Source: Lactifluus volemus
Taxonomy: Eukaryota > Basidiomycota > Agaricomycetes > Russulales > Russulaceae
DNA: 64,000 bases
Direction of reading: 5' to 3'
NCBI GenBank assembly: GCA_022376515.1
Contig: WTXI01000101.1
Location: 58,262-122,261 of the forward strand
This document shows positions 56,374-64,000 of the stretch, in pieces; position 1 is the stretch's first letter; every line of letters starts with the position of its first letter. The position numbers and the translations under genes are program-made. The notes beneath the pieces are model-generated. The model saw nothing but the letters and a program-made list of their open reading frames with translations. It was not told the DNA's origin and did not search any database.

Positions 56374-56794
56374 AGCCAATCTTGTTGGAGTGTATTGGCA
56401 CTTTCAAGTTGGGAGGAGATGCCAGTGTTGGATGCTGAGGAGGGAGGGAAGAAGGCCAGAGAAACCCAAGAAAGGTAATGCCATTGCTATTGGTACCATT
56501 GGGGTCCTGCCAGTGGGACTACAGTACTCTTGTGTTGACAACTGCCAGTGAGTGCTGGGAACAAAGATGCTCTAAACTCAAAGCAGACTACTTTAGATAC
56601 ATTTTTTAGGGCTACAATTAAGTAAATGTTTGTGGCACATTGCAAAGTGATGATGTCACACTTTGGAGCAACATTACAAATGGTCAGGGGTCTGTGCATT
56701 ATGAGATCATTGTCTTCTCTGGAATTCTCTGGCCATCACAATGCATATTTTTGTGAAGATGTTGACTGCCAGTGGAATGACCATTACTGAAAAA

Positions 56795-56914
56795 CTCACC
56801 TTTCCCTATCTTGGCTTTCACAACTTGAATAGTGCCACAAGACTTTGTCTCAAGAATAAAAAATTACTCTTGACATAAGGTCTTGTGGCACTATTCAAGA
56901 TAGGGAAAGGTGAG
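56795..56914. repeat. Fold-back hairpin 1 in the eroded ubiquitin copy
   Basis: Left arm starts CTCACCTTTCCCTATCTT; right arm ends AAGATAGGGAAAGGTGAG. The arms pair over ~45-50 bp, with a ~13-nt extra piece in the left arm and a short loop around 56858. The outer right arm (ATTCAAGA-TAGGGAA-AGGTGAG) corresponds to the host gene's exon 1 end at 45715-45740. Confidence 0.8.
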
Positions 56915-57152
56915 ATCACCTGGTGATAGTCAATCAATACTTCACATTCCAGCATCTTCCTGAATCAACAACATCTGTCCATCCACATTGTTACATTTTC
57001 TTGTTAAACTGATTTAGTCACTGTAAAGTATCAATGTTAATCATAGGGGGCATGGCTTCATGCAATAGCATGCAGATGAAGAGTCACCTCCTTCCCAATG
57101 TTGTAACCTACATTTTAATCAAGGCTGCAGAGTTGAGCAACAACAACAAGAG

Positions 57153-57245
57153 TTTAAAATCTTGTCATAAAGGGAAAAATGTCAATTCAATGGACTTGTG
57201 AGACCATTGAATCAAAATTTTACCCCTTTATGACAAGATCTTAAA
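57153..57245. repeat. Fold-back hairpin 2 in the eroded ubiquitin copy
   Basis: Arms 57153-57193 and 57204-57245 are ~41-nt inverted repeats with few mismatches around a 10-nt loop. The right arm is the native gene sequence (compare 46072-46123); the left arm is an extra inverted copy of it. This is the signature of a templated fold-back duplication. Confidence 0.85.
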
Positions 57246-57325
57246 TTATTGGTTCCCTTCAATGGAAGACTCATCACTGTGGGTGTCACTTACACATGTG
57301 GGTACTTCTTATTCATGCCATAGGA

Positions 57326-57669
57326 TGTTAGAGACCAGCAGTTCCTAGTTCCTAAAATAGAAGGCTTCAAGAGGGAAGGGGATTTGTAGTGAGGTGTGAG
57401 AGTCAAGAGGCTAGTATTGGAGGCTTAAGTCCAAGCTGGAGAGCAAGGACTCAAGACAAAAGGTCTTATATACTGTACAGGGCAAAGGGTGAGTGACATC
57501 AGTGATGATGTCATGAGCCTAGGTCTAAGTATGATGTCATTGTACTTCTAGACTCATGATGTCATGTGTGAGTCACTATGGTTGGCAAAAACATCACCTA
57601 CATCATACAAGGGCTAGGCTCTGTCCATAAGCAAGAATGATGTCATAGAGAAGAACAACATGTGGTCAC
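57326..57669. mobile_element. Possible solo LTR
   Basis: Begins TGTTAGAGACC and may end GTGGTCACA, with a TATATACT promoter-like stretch near 57470, which resembles basidiomycete retrotransposon LTRs. No target-site duplication is seen and the end is a guess. Lies wholly in the CpG-free tract. Confidence 0.35.
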
Positions 57670-57728
57670 AGGGAGGCATGGATCCAGACACAGACAAAAT
57701 TTGGTCATTGTGCCACCATCACTGGGCA

Positions 57729-58621
57729 CGTTGTACCTGCATCGGGGCATACACCTCCTACATATAACGATCGCCACAAGATACAAATAACGTGAACATA
57801 ACGTCGCCTTTGATGTTTTCCGAAACGAAATCTGAGAACAAAAGAAACGAGCTGATACGTGCGTGTCCGCAAGGCAGTCAAGGCAGAGGTGAGGACATGA
57901 CAATCTCCTTTCTACAACGGGCCAGACCGCGTCTCACGAACAGTGTGTTATTTCCCCCATCTCTTTCCTTCCTGGGACTCCTCTGAGGCCATCAGATATG
58001 TGCAATGTGCGGAAGAAGGGCATCGTCGATGAGCTCACCTATCTTGTAGGCGGAAGGTCACGCGAGAGTGCATGCGTTGCTCTGTGATGAGGGCATCATC
58101 GAAGATGGCGACATGTGTTTAGAACCGTGGGTGACGGAGTCGAGGAAGCAAGAGTGCGTCTGTACGATTTTGCGCCGTCCGTGAAGCGGGTGCATGTTTG
58201 AGAAAGTGAAGGGCCCAAGGAGAGAGAGATTGCGTTGCCACGCAACGAATCTCCAGGTCAGTAGAGTGTACATATAGAAGCGAGGTAATAGTAGGCGGAA
58301 GATCGAGGTACCATGCTGCATGACTCTCTAGGAGGCCGACATTTGTTAAATAGAAAGTGAGGGTACTGAGGACGTGTGTCGCTGCGCTGCGTTCGGTTTG
58401 TATTAGAGTCTTGTGGCCGTCTAAATAGATACCTCGAGACGTTCGGCAGAGCAATCTACGACAGGATTGGTGATAATAATACCATAGTGTGTATTACGCA
58501 CCTGCCGAATCACCGCCCCCATATTCGCTTCAGCTCCCACGATTCGCCCTCGGCTGCCCAATGGTTGTGCAACAATGAATGAAATTCCAATCCTCCGTGA
58601 CGAAAGAGTCGACATAGCGGC
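57729..58621. other. Intergenic
   Basis: CpG returns here. No supported gene; only short ORFs on either strand. Confidence 0.4.
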
Positions 58622-59110
58622 GTAGGATGTATAACGTCCCATATTGACTGTGAATAGTAGTAATCTGGTATATCCGTAAGCGCGATGTATGCAGGTGTGG
58701 TGGTAGCATCGTCCAAGTGGTTGGGAATAGATGTGGGAGGAGAATTGAAGGGGTCCATCTGAATCGGCGTCGTTAAAGCGACCTCCTTCATAATCTAGCG
58801 GTGTTTCTAACATACGTACAGGAGCTGTATGACGAGCTGACAGAAAGCTGAACGGCTAGGTTGGAAAGATGGAGTGCTCTATGGAAGCTAGCAGGCAGCA
58901 GGGGTAGCCACAGCAAAGGCCAAGGCAATAATAAAAGGAAGCATGGACTTGGTGGACAACAAAGTAGTGTAGACTTGATAGTTGGTAGGTGACTCCGAGT
59001 CAGTTTGTTTGGCACAGGCCAAATAAGGGACGCGTCGCGTGTCGCGCCGCACGTGCAGTGCAAGAAGCGATGACCAATTGTCAAGGCCATGCTATTGTCT
59101 TTGAATTAGG
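58622..59110 (-). pseudogene. Second 5' fragment of the 951-aa gene
   Basis: Minus strand matches 55645-56125, with the same promoter and signal-like start and about the first 120 codons, including several small deletions (the LVLP stretch, for example, is missing). The homology ends at 58622. Confidence 0.75.
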
Positions 59111-59223
59111 ACAACAAGGGCAACGAAACACAAGGACCAATAAACTTACTTTCTTGCGGTTGCTACTGATGGCCCGTGATCGACCACTATACTAGATCGG
59201 CTCGGTTCCCTTGTTAAACACCT

Positions 59224-61021
59224 GTACGTTGCAGACCTCTATTGTTCAGTATTCATGGGGTGCCACTGGGGACTACAGTACTCTTGTGTTGACAACTGAG
59301 CGCTGGGAAAACGTCGCGGGCTTATACGTTATAAGTACTGGGGCTGTTCTAGTTGGTTGGTATTGGCCACCCTCTTCCGTCTTTTCTCAGTCTGTGGCGT
59401 CGTGGATCGACCCCATTAGTCTTTCTCTGTCTTTCCTCTCTCTCCCTCTCTTTCTCTTAAGTCTACTTGCCTAGATACATTACTCTACAATACATCCTAT
59501 TTTACCTCCTCTGCGTGCGTGTTTCACCCATATCCCTCCAAGAAGGCATTCTCACAATTGCGATTCTTTCAGCACGACTACATTTACGAACTCAAGTCTA
59601 ATAATGGACATGTTTGAAGACCCACTAGACCCTAACACCCCCACTCTTCTGAGGCCCCTCGACATTGACATCAATACTCCGACGCAGCCTGATGTTCATT
59701 CTCGCCATCAGGGCCGTGACGAAGGCGTTGGCACTTTCCAAGATCCCATACCTGGTGGCGGGTCTACCTTGGTGAACGACCCAGCTGGTACGTCGATTTC
59801 CTTGAACCTAGGAATCGATCCGAGCTCTGGAACGCCCATTCTGTCCGGACGAGCGATAAATTCCCAAGGCGAAGTCCTGGACGTGCATCCTTGTAGTTGC
59901 AGCGATCCAGTTTCTCCCTACCACAGGCTTCCTTTGCTAGGAAGCCTCGAGCTCACCCACGGTGAGGCACACGCTCGAGACAACAACCACTTGCACGCAT
60001 CCCCAAAGTCGCAGAGTGGCGTACATCGACGACCCGCACCTATATTCACGCAGAGTTGGACGCCTTTGATCGTGGTCCACACCCAACTGCCCCAATCACC
60101 TTCTGGCGCAGAATTCTACCATATCGTCGAGACACAAGGCCCAGAAACACGCGATGAGCCTCTGCTTAGTCCTTTTACCCCAACTCCTGGTTCAGTACAA
60201 TATCAGTCTCAGGGCTTCAGCACCTCAACGTTCCAAACGCTTGCCACATACCCTGAGGGCGCCCCAGCACCCCCAACCCCTCTCGGGCCCCAGTACGAAA
60301 CGCAATCACCTGTACCAGATGTGACTCCAAGGCTGAACACCATACCTGAGGGTTCGGAGCCGTCTGACTTTGACTTTGAGCCGCCACTCGTTCAGTCCCC
60401 GTCTTCTGAATGTTTATCTTCGGACGTCTCTGCACCGAGTACTCTCCCTTCCCTCTCACCATTTTTGGTGTCAGAGTACAGCTCCTCCACCGTGCGGCCG
60501 CGCCCTCGTCCAGTTGTCGAGGTTCAACCAGACCGGGCAATTGCAGGGTCACCTATAAATTGCCCTGCTTCGCGTAAGGATGCCGCCTGTCAGACTGGAG
60601 GTAATGATCCTACTGCGACGGATGCAGCCCTTCCTGGTCACCCCAGTAACGTCGAGGTTATGGGAACCCCTGCGCCACACGATATGCCTCCAATTTCAGA
60701 CGTGGGAATGGAGACAATGGACCCCGCCAATCCTCCGCGACGCTCTGCGAGTTTGATCTCCGATCTCTACACCAATGAGGACGTTGTACGTGCATCCACT
60801 TCTCACCAAGTCGCCAACCTTTCTTTTTTACTGATGAGCTCCATAGGAAACTAATACGAATCCGTCCAGGCTTCACTCGGGCAACGTCACAGGAACATGG
60901 ACCACAAATATTCGCCAGGATAAAATGGGGGCTCAAGCTCGACCTCTCTCTCGACGGCCTTGGATTTCAAAACCTCTCATTTTCTGGACCTCACCCGAGG
61001 CTTCCCCCGCGCGTGCGACGC
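59224..61021 (+). repeat. Segment found inverted at 47782-49546
   Basis: Carries the promoter and body of the 416-aa gene. The junctions (left ...AACACCT|GTACGTTGCAG, right GCGTGCGACGC|GGTGCC...) coincide with those of the inverted copy. Confidence 0.8.
59604..60854 (+). CDS. 416-aa proline/serine-rich protein, function unknown
   Basis: Opens MDMFEDPLDPNTPTLLRPLD. The body is P/S/T-rich with phrases such as PVSPYHRLPLLGSLELTHGE and APIFTQSWTPLIVVHTQL; it contains no domain I recognise and looks largely disordered. Near 60796 a GTACGT donor and an acceptor around 60848 would replace the last ~20 codons with an extra exon reading LHRKLIRIRPGFTRATS and onward to about 61201. That exon is also seen in the decayed copy, so the true C-terminus is probably longer. 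This extension would overlap the start of the next gene in another frame, and the two could even be one gene. Divergent from the 951-aa fragment. Confidence 0.6.
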   Translation: MDMFEDPLDPNTPTLLRPLDIDINTPTQPDVHSRHQGRDEGVGTFQDPIPGGGSTLVNDPAGTSISLNLGIDPSSGTPILSGRAINSQGEVLDVHPCSCSDPVSPYHRLPLLGSLELTHGEAHARDNNHLHASPKSQSGVHRRPAPIFTQSWTPLIVVHTQLPQSPSGAEFYHIVETQGPETRDEPLLSPFTPTPGSVQYQSQGFSTSTFQTLATYPEGAPAPPTPLGPQYETQSPVPDVTPRLNTIPEGSEPSDFDFEPPLVQSPSSECLSSDVSAPSTLPSLSPFLVSEYSSSTVRPRPRPVVEVQPDRAIAGSPINCPASRKDAACQTGGNDPTATDAALPGHPSNVEVMGTPAPHDMPPISDVGMETMDPANPPRRSASLISDLYTNEDVVRASTSHQVANLSFLLMSSIGN

Positions 61022-61065
61022 GGTGCCGGCTCGGATAGTATTCGGTCTGTAGGGCAGTGCCACCA

Positions 61066-62225
61066 ATGGCGGCAGAGCCGCCGGACCCAGCCGAATTCGA
61101 CCTCGTGGCCCGTGGCACCGAATGGCGCTGGGAAGTCAAAAGCAACTCGTCCCAGTCCGTCGCGTCGTTCGGCAGTTGCCCATCGACCGCGCCACCGCTG
61201 AGCGATCTCCCGCTGACGCCGATCCCCGAGTTACTACATACACCCACGAAGCGTAGGACGCGTATCTCCGCCGGCGCACCTACTACATCTCCGAGTCCCG
61301 CACAACCTGCAGAGTTGCAGCAGCACCTTTCCGTACTTCCAAGCCCGCTTGACAGTGGACCGATCCTCGACCAGCTCGCGCAGGGCGAGAAGGACATCAG
61401 CACGATTCAAAACGTACGTGTTCTGATACAAGAGTAGTGAAGACACATCGCTGACTGCAGTTCCTTTTTCCTTCCCTCTACGTAATGAACACACCACAGG
61501 TGCTCCGCAACCTCGCCAACAAATGGCAAAACAAGGTGATGATGCCTGACGGCGTTGCTCTGGGTGACGTCGAGGACGACTGCACGGCGCTCTATCACGC
61601 GCTCGCTGACCTCACTCCTATCATCACGCTCACCTGGCCACTGACACGGCAACCATCGCTCGGCACAGAGGGCGGCCAGCCTCCAGCGCAGGAACATCAG
61701 TTTCAGCTGCAGCATATGAGCGAGATGGAGCGCAAGTGGTATCTGAAGCAACACGAGTTTACCACCTCGCTCCAACGGTACGTTTTCTCTCTTCCTTAGC
61801 TCACTCAATAACTTGATGCTCACCGTGATACTAACAGAAACCTCACACGGCTCGCGCTCCTCGCGCAGCGCGTCTGCGAGGACCCTGACGCTGCATACAG
61901 GGGCAACGCCCTCGAGCGCATCTATCAATTTACGGCCAAGTTTGAGGACATCACGTTACGTCTCAAGGTCCGTATATTGCCTCGAGGGCCTTCCATAACG
62001 TTTTGAGTATTAATCAGGTTCTACTGATAGCTCGCTTATCACATCCGGGTTGAGCAAAGATACCGCGTGCGCGTGCGCCACTCGGCTCGGCGAACCGTCC
62101 CCTCGCCAGAGCAAGCGGCGGCACACGAATACAACAAAGCGCGACTTGCTAAGGAGCGTGAAGATATTGAAGTCATCAAGCGCGCTCTCCGTACAGTGCA
62201 CGACGCCCGATCGTCACCCCGATGA
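61066..62225 (+). CDS. 316-aa protein, function unknown, intact copy
   Basis: Exons 61066-61413, 61500-61777, 61838-61967, 62031-62225; 951 nt, 316 aa. It starts MAAEPPDPAEFDLVARGTEW. Residues 1-105 are S/P-rich with a basic KRRTR patch; residues ~105-316 are helical and charged (ILDQLAQGEKDISTIQN, VMMPDGVALGDVEDDC, QLQHMSEMERKWYLKQHEF, NLTRLALLAQRVCEDPDAAY). The basic C-terminus is LAYHIRVEQRYRVRVRHSAR followed by a KAR-LAKEREDIEVIKRAL helix. The fourth exon is in frame only with the acceptor at 62030. Coiled-coil-like, possibly a scaffold; no family recognised. A broken duplicate lies at 49560-50554. Confidence 0.7.
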
Positions 62226-62438
62226 GCTTATTTGACGACCTTCCATCTTGTCTTTACATCGACATTTGGGTGTTTACCAGCGTGCCAGTCTCACCACATA
62301 TGATGACAAATTAAAGTTATAGAAATAGTATGGTACGACAGAAACATACGCATCCCAAAATACGCATGTGCGTGTACAAAAGAATGAGAAGAAATAGACA
62401 TTGTCTTCGTCATGGAAGCACCGAACCCGATCATGCCC
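62226..62438. other. Short intergenic between convergent genes
   Basis: 3' region shared by the 316-aa gene (plus) and the hydrophobin (minus). Nothing else seen. Confidence 0.5.
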
Positions 62439-63079
62439 CTAGGTAAATATGAGAGGAATCTTCGTGCATTCGACTACAACGAGGCCATTCTGGTGCCAAA
62501 AAAGGTCAGTAAAGAGAAAAACGACGAAAATAAGCAGAGACGCACGTTGTAGTTGTGGTTGCAGCACATTGGTTCAGCCTTGCAGTTTGATTGCAAGGAG
62601 AAGATGGATCTACAATTCTGGCCTACCAGAGTATCCCCCGGAAGACTGCCAACGATGGCGCTCAAGAATCCGGTAGCGACAGAGGAATCTGAGTCCTTGA
62701 GCTGAAGAAACCTATCAGTAATCAACCAACGGAGATGAGCATTGCATAAATAGCTGACATAGTTAGTGGAATCGCAGCATTGCTGCTCCCCGACGTTGCA
62801 CTGATACTCGTTGTTGTACGAGTTGGGGGGATACGAGCCTTGAGGGCCCTTGTAACCAGGCTGTGGGGAAGGCTGGTATGGCGGCGGGGAGGGCTGGTAT
62901 GACGGCGGGGAAGGTTGGTATGGCTGCGGGGCAGGGGAATACTGCTGTGGGCCCGGGGCAGGCGGATATGACGGCGGGTCGTAAGGGGCCGCTTTCGGCT
63001 TGAAACCCGGCGTCGCTGCAGCGGAGATGGCAAGGCCAGCGACAACGTAGACGAAGAGAGAAGAGAAGCGCGAAAGCAT
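62439..63079 (-). CDS. Class I hydrophobin with proline-rich N-terminal extension
   Basis: Secreted amphipathic coat protein that self-assembles at air-water interfaces. Exons 63079-62759, 62701-62546, 62489-62439; 528 nt, 175 aa. A signal peptide (MLSRFSSLFVYVVAGLAISA) is followed by a ~65-residue P/Y/Q-rich stretch with repeated YQPSPPPYQPSP-type units. The eight-cysteine core then follows: CNVGEQQCC, QNCRSI, SNCKAEPMCC and VECTK, with spacing C-6-CC-34-C-9-C-5-CC-12-C, which fits class I. Most hydrophobins are ~100-120 aa; the proline-rich segment accounts for the extra length. A TATAAAA box lies 96-102 nt upstream. Confidence 0.93.
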
Positions 63080-63174
63080 GACGAAAGCAAAGAGTAGAAA
63101 TGTGGCAACTGAACGTTGGAGGACCGTTGGAGAACCGCTGGGCACTGCAGAACTTGGGGCGTCGACCGCCCACC

Positions 63175-63181
63175 TTTTATA
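63175..63181 (-). promoter_or_regulatory. TATA box of the hydrophobin gene
   Basis: TATAAAA on the minus strand (TTTTATA on plus) about 96 nt before the ATG at 63079. Confidence 0.55.
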
Positions 63182-63325
63182 CACCTGGAGGGTCTGCATT
63201 CCTATCCCCAACTTGGGACTAGGTGGCTGCCACGCTGTATCGTAGATCCACAACAAGATAACATGTGATTGTATGTGTTCCCATTCTATCCGTCGGTCAG
63301 GTCTGGTTTGGGTGGAATTCATTAA

Positions 63326-64000
63326 TTGACTCTACGATTAGCGACCCTGTCGGCTCAAAAAGGGAGAGCACTCGCCGAAAAAAGACTCTCTGGTATCCAA
63401 AACGCCGCGGAGAACCTCCTTTCACGAGATGAAACATTTAGAAGATTCTCTGCATTCTCTGCAGAAGACTGGTCAACATTCCTAATAGGCCGAGCCACAA
63501 TATGCGCCACAGAAGGTAAGAAGTTGTCCAGATATGGTCTGTACGAAATCCTTTCGAAGAAGGACGATCTCGCCCGAGAAACGATGAGAAGGTGACATGG
63601 TGCACGGAAGCCGATAACGATGGTGAAACCTTCCAAACGCGACGGGAAAGCCCCAACACTGTACCGAATCGGCTCTTTGGTTCCTCGTTACGGGATGATG
63701 TACGGATCGTACAGGATGATCTTGTCTGTGAAACGAAACTTGTGAATTCCAAGAAGTCGAGCCCCCGTTTCCGGGCAACTTGGCAGAAGAAGACCAGTCG
63801 TGCTTCTCCATGACAAACGTTACGCGGGATGAGATTTACAACGTGCAGACCTCACATGGCGCAGGCTCTGTTCACGAATGTAGCGTTACGACAGGCAACG
63901 TCGTGGCATTGATGATGGCCCCATCATGGTAGCGCCTCTCGATGAATATGCAGACGCAGAGACTAGGTGAAGAGGCGCAAAAAATATTATGTAATGACGT
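63326..64000. other. Unassigned right edge
   Basis: A plus-strand frame at 63326-63595 (89 codons, contains RLSGIQNAAENLLSRDETFR) has no ATG of its own and looks like one exon of a gene or chance. Minus-strand frames at 63355-63811 overlap it. One of them (IVIGFRAPCHLLIVSRA) could equally be an exon of a gene entering from the right. I cannot choose. Confidence 0.3.

Larger units (their letters stand above)
56741..57275 (+). pseudogene. Eroded copy of the ubiquitin-nuclease fusion gene
   Basis: Aligns in patches with 45632-46140: an ATGCATATTTTTGTGAAGAT start, the ATCACCTGGTGAT intron block, the TTCTTGTTAAACTGAT intron 2 end, and the TTAAATTATTGGTTCCC part of the C-terminal domain. Promoter similarity extends upstream to about 56600. 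The ubiquitin frame is destroyed by deletions and by the first fold-back insertion, and the copy ends before the proposed nuclease motifs. It cannot encode the protein. Confidence 0.75.
56374..57728. other. CpG-free tract of 1,355 bp
   Basis: Reading every position, including line and block boundaries, I find no CG dinucleotide between 56374 and 57728. The flanks, and homologous sequence elsewhere in the window, are CpG-rich. Where the tract has a relative (45.6-46.1 kb), CG positions there appear mainly as CA or TG here. This is what cytosine methylation followed by deamination produces, or a RIP-like process acting on CpG. Confidence 0.9.

Noticed and set aside
53119..62225. Mating-type (HD) locus, suggested by divergent fast-evolving gene pairs
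   Set aside because: No homeodomain motif (WFxNxR) is seen in any of the frames, and no pheromone receptor or CaaX precursor was found.
1..64000. CRISPR arrays, rRNA and tRNA genes
   Set aside because: No regularly spaced repeats, no B-box plus acceptor-stem arrangement and no rRNA-like sequence was seen on reading; a tRNAscan run would settle this.

Overview
The window looks like chromosomal DNA of a mushroom-forming basidiomycete (Agaricomycetes). Genes are split by many ~50-nt GT-AG introns. The gene content also fits: a cytochrome P450 array, F-box proteins, a class I hydrophobin, an opsin-related protein and a multi-pass membrane protein of a type I know from Agaricomycetes. I saw no tRNA, rRNA or CRISPR array.

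Region 1 (1-20.6 kb, with an outlier at 30-32 kb) is a P450 array: five genes on + and one on -. Reading the splice sites by eye, all six can be assembled into open 12-exon genes of 511-539 aa. Exons 2 and 5-10 have the same length in every copy, including a 14-nt microexon that encodes the I-helix A-G-x-D-T motif. Copies 1/2 and 3/4 are two recent tandem duplications. Between them lie relics of a sterol O-acyltransferase and an alpha/beta hydrolase, and a ~1.3 kb element with inverted ends.

Region 2 (21-41.8 kb) is mostly conserved housekeeping DNA: an F-BAR/SH3 cytokinesis protein, coatomer zeta, an opsin-related protein lacking the retinal lysine, a decayed CHY zinc finger, P450 copy 6, an INO80 subunit (Ies2-like), a Myb protein with an apparent frameshift, an 8-TM membrane protein and a small ankyrin protein.

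Region 3 (42.7-62.3 kb) is a patchwork of duplicated, inverted and broken copies of a few fast-evolving genes: two F-box copies (one intact, one with two frameshifts), a 951-aa secreted or membrane protein plus two 5' fragments of it, a proline/serine-rich 416+ aa gene in intact and inverted-decayed copies, and a 316-aa gene in intact and truncated copies. Inside it sits an intact gene fusing a true ubiquitin moiety to a PD-(D/E)xK nuclease-like domain. A second copy of that fusion gene is a pseudogene within a 1,355-bp stretch that has no CpG at all. That copy carries two fold-back hairpins built from its own coding sequence. This pair is the most unusual thing in the window.

Region 4 (62.4-64 kb) holds a complete class I hydrophobin with a proline-rich N-terminal extension, and unassigned ORFs at the right edge.

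All splice sites were read by eye and all family names are from memory; no search was run.
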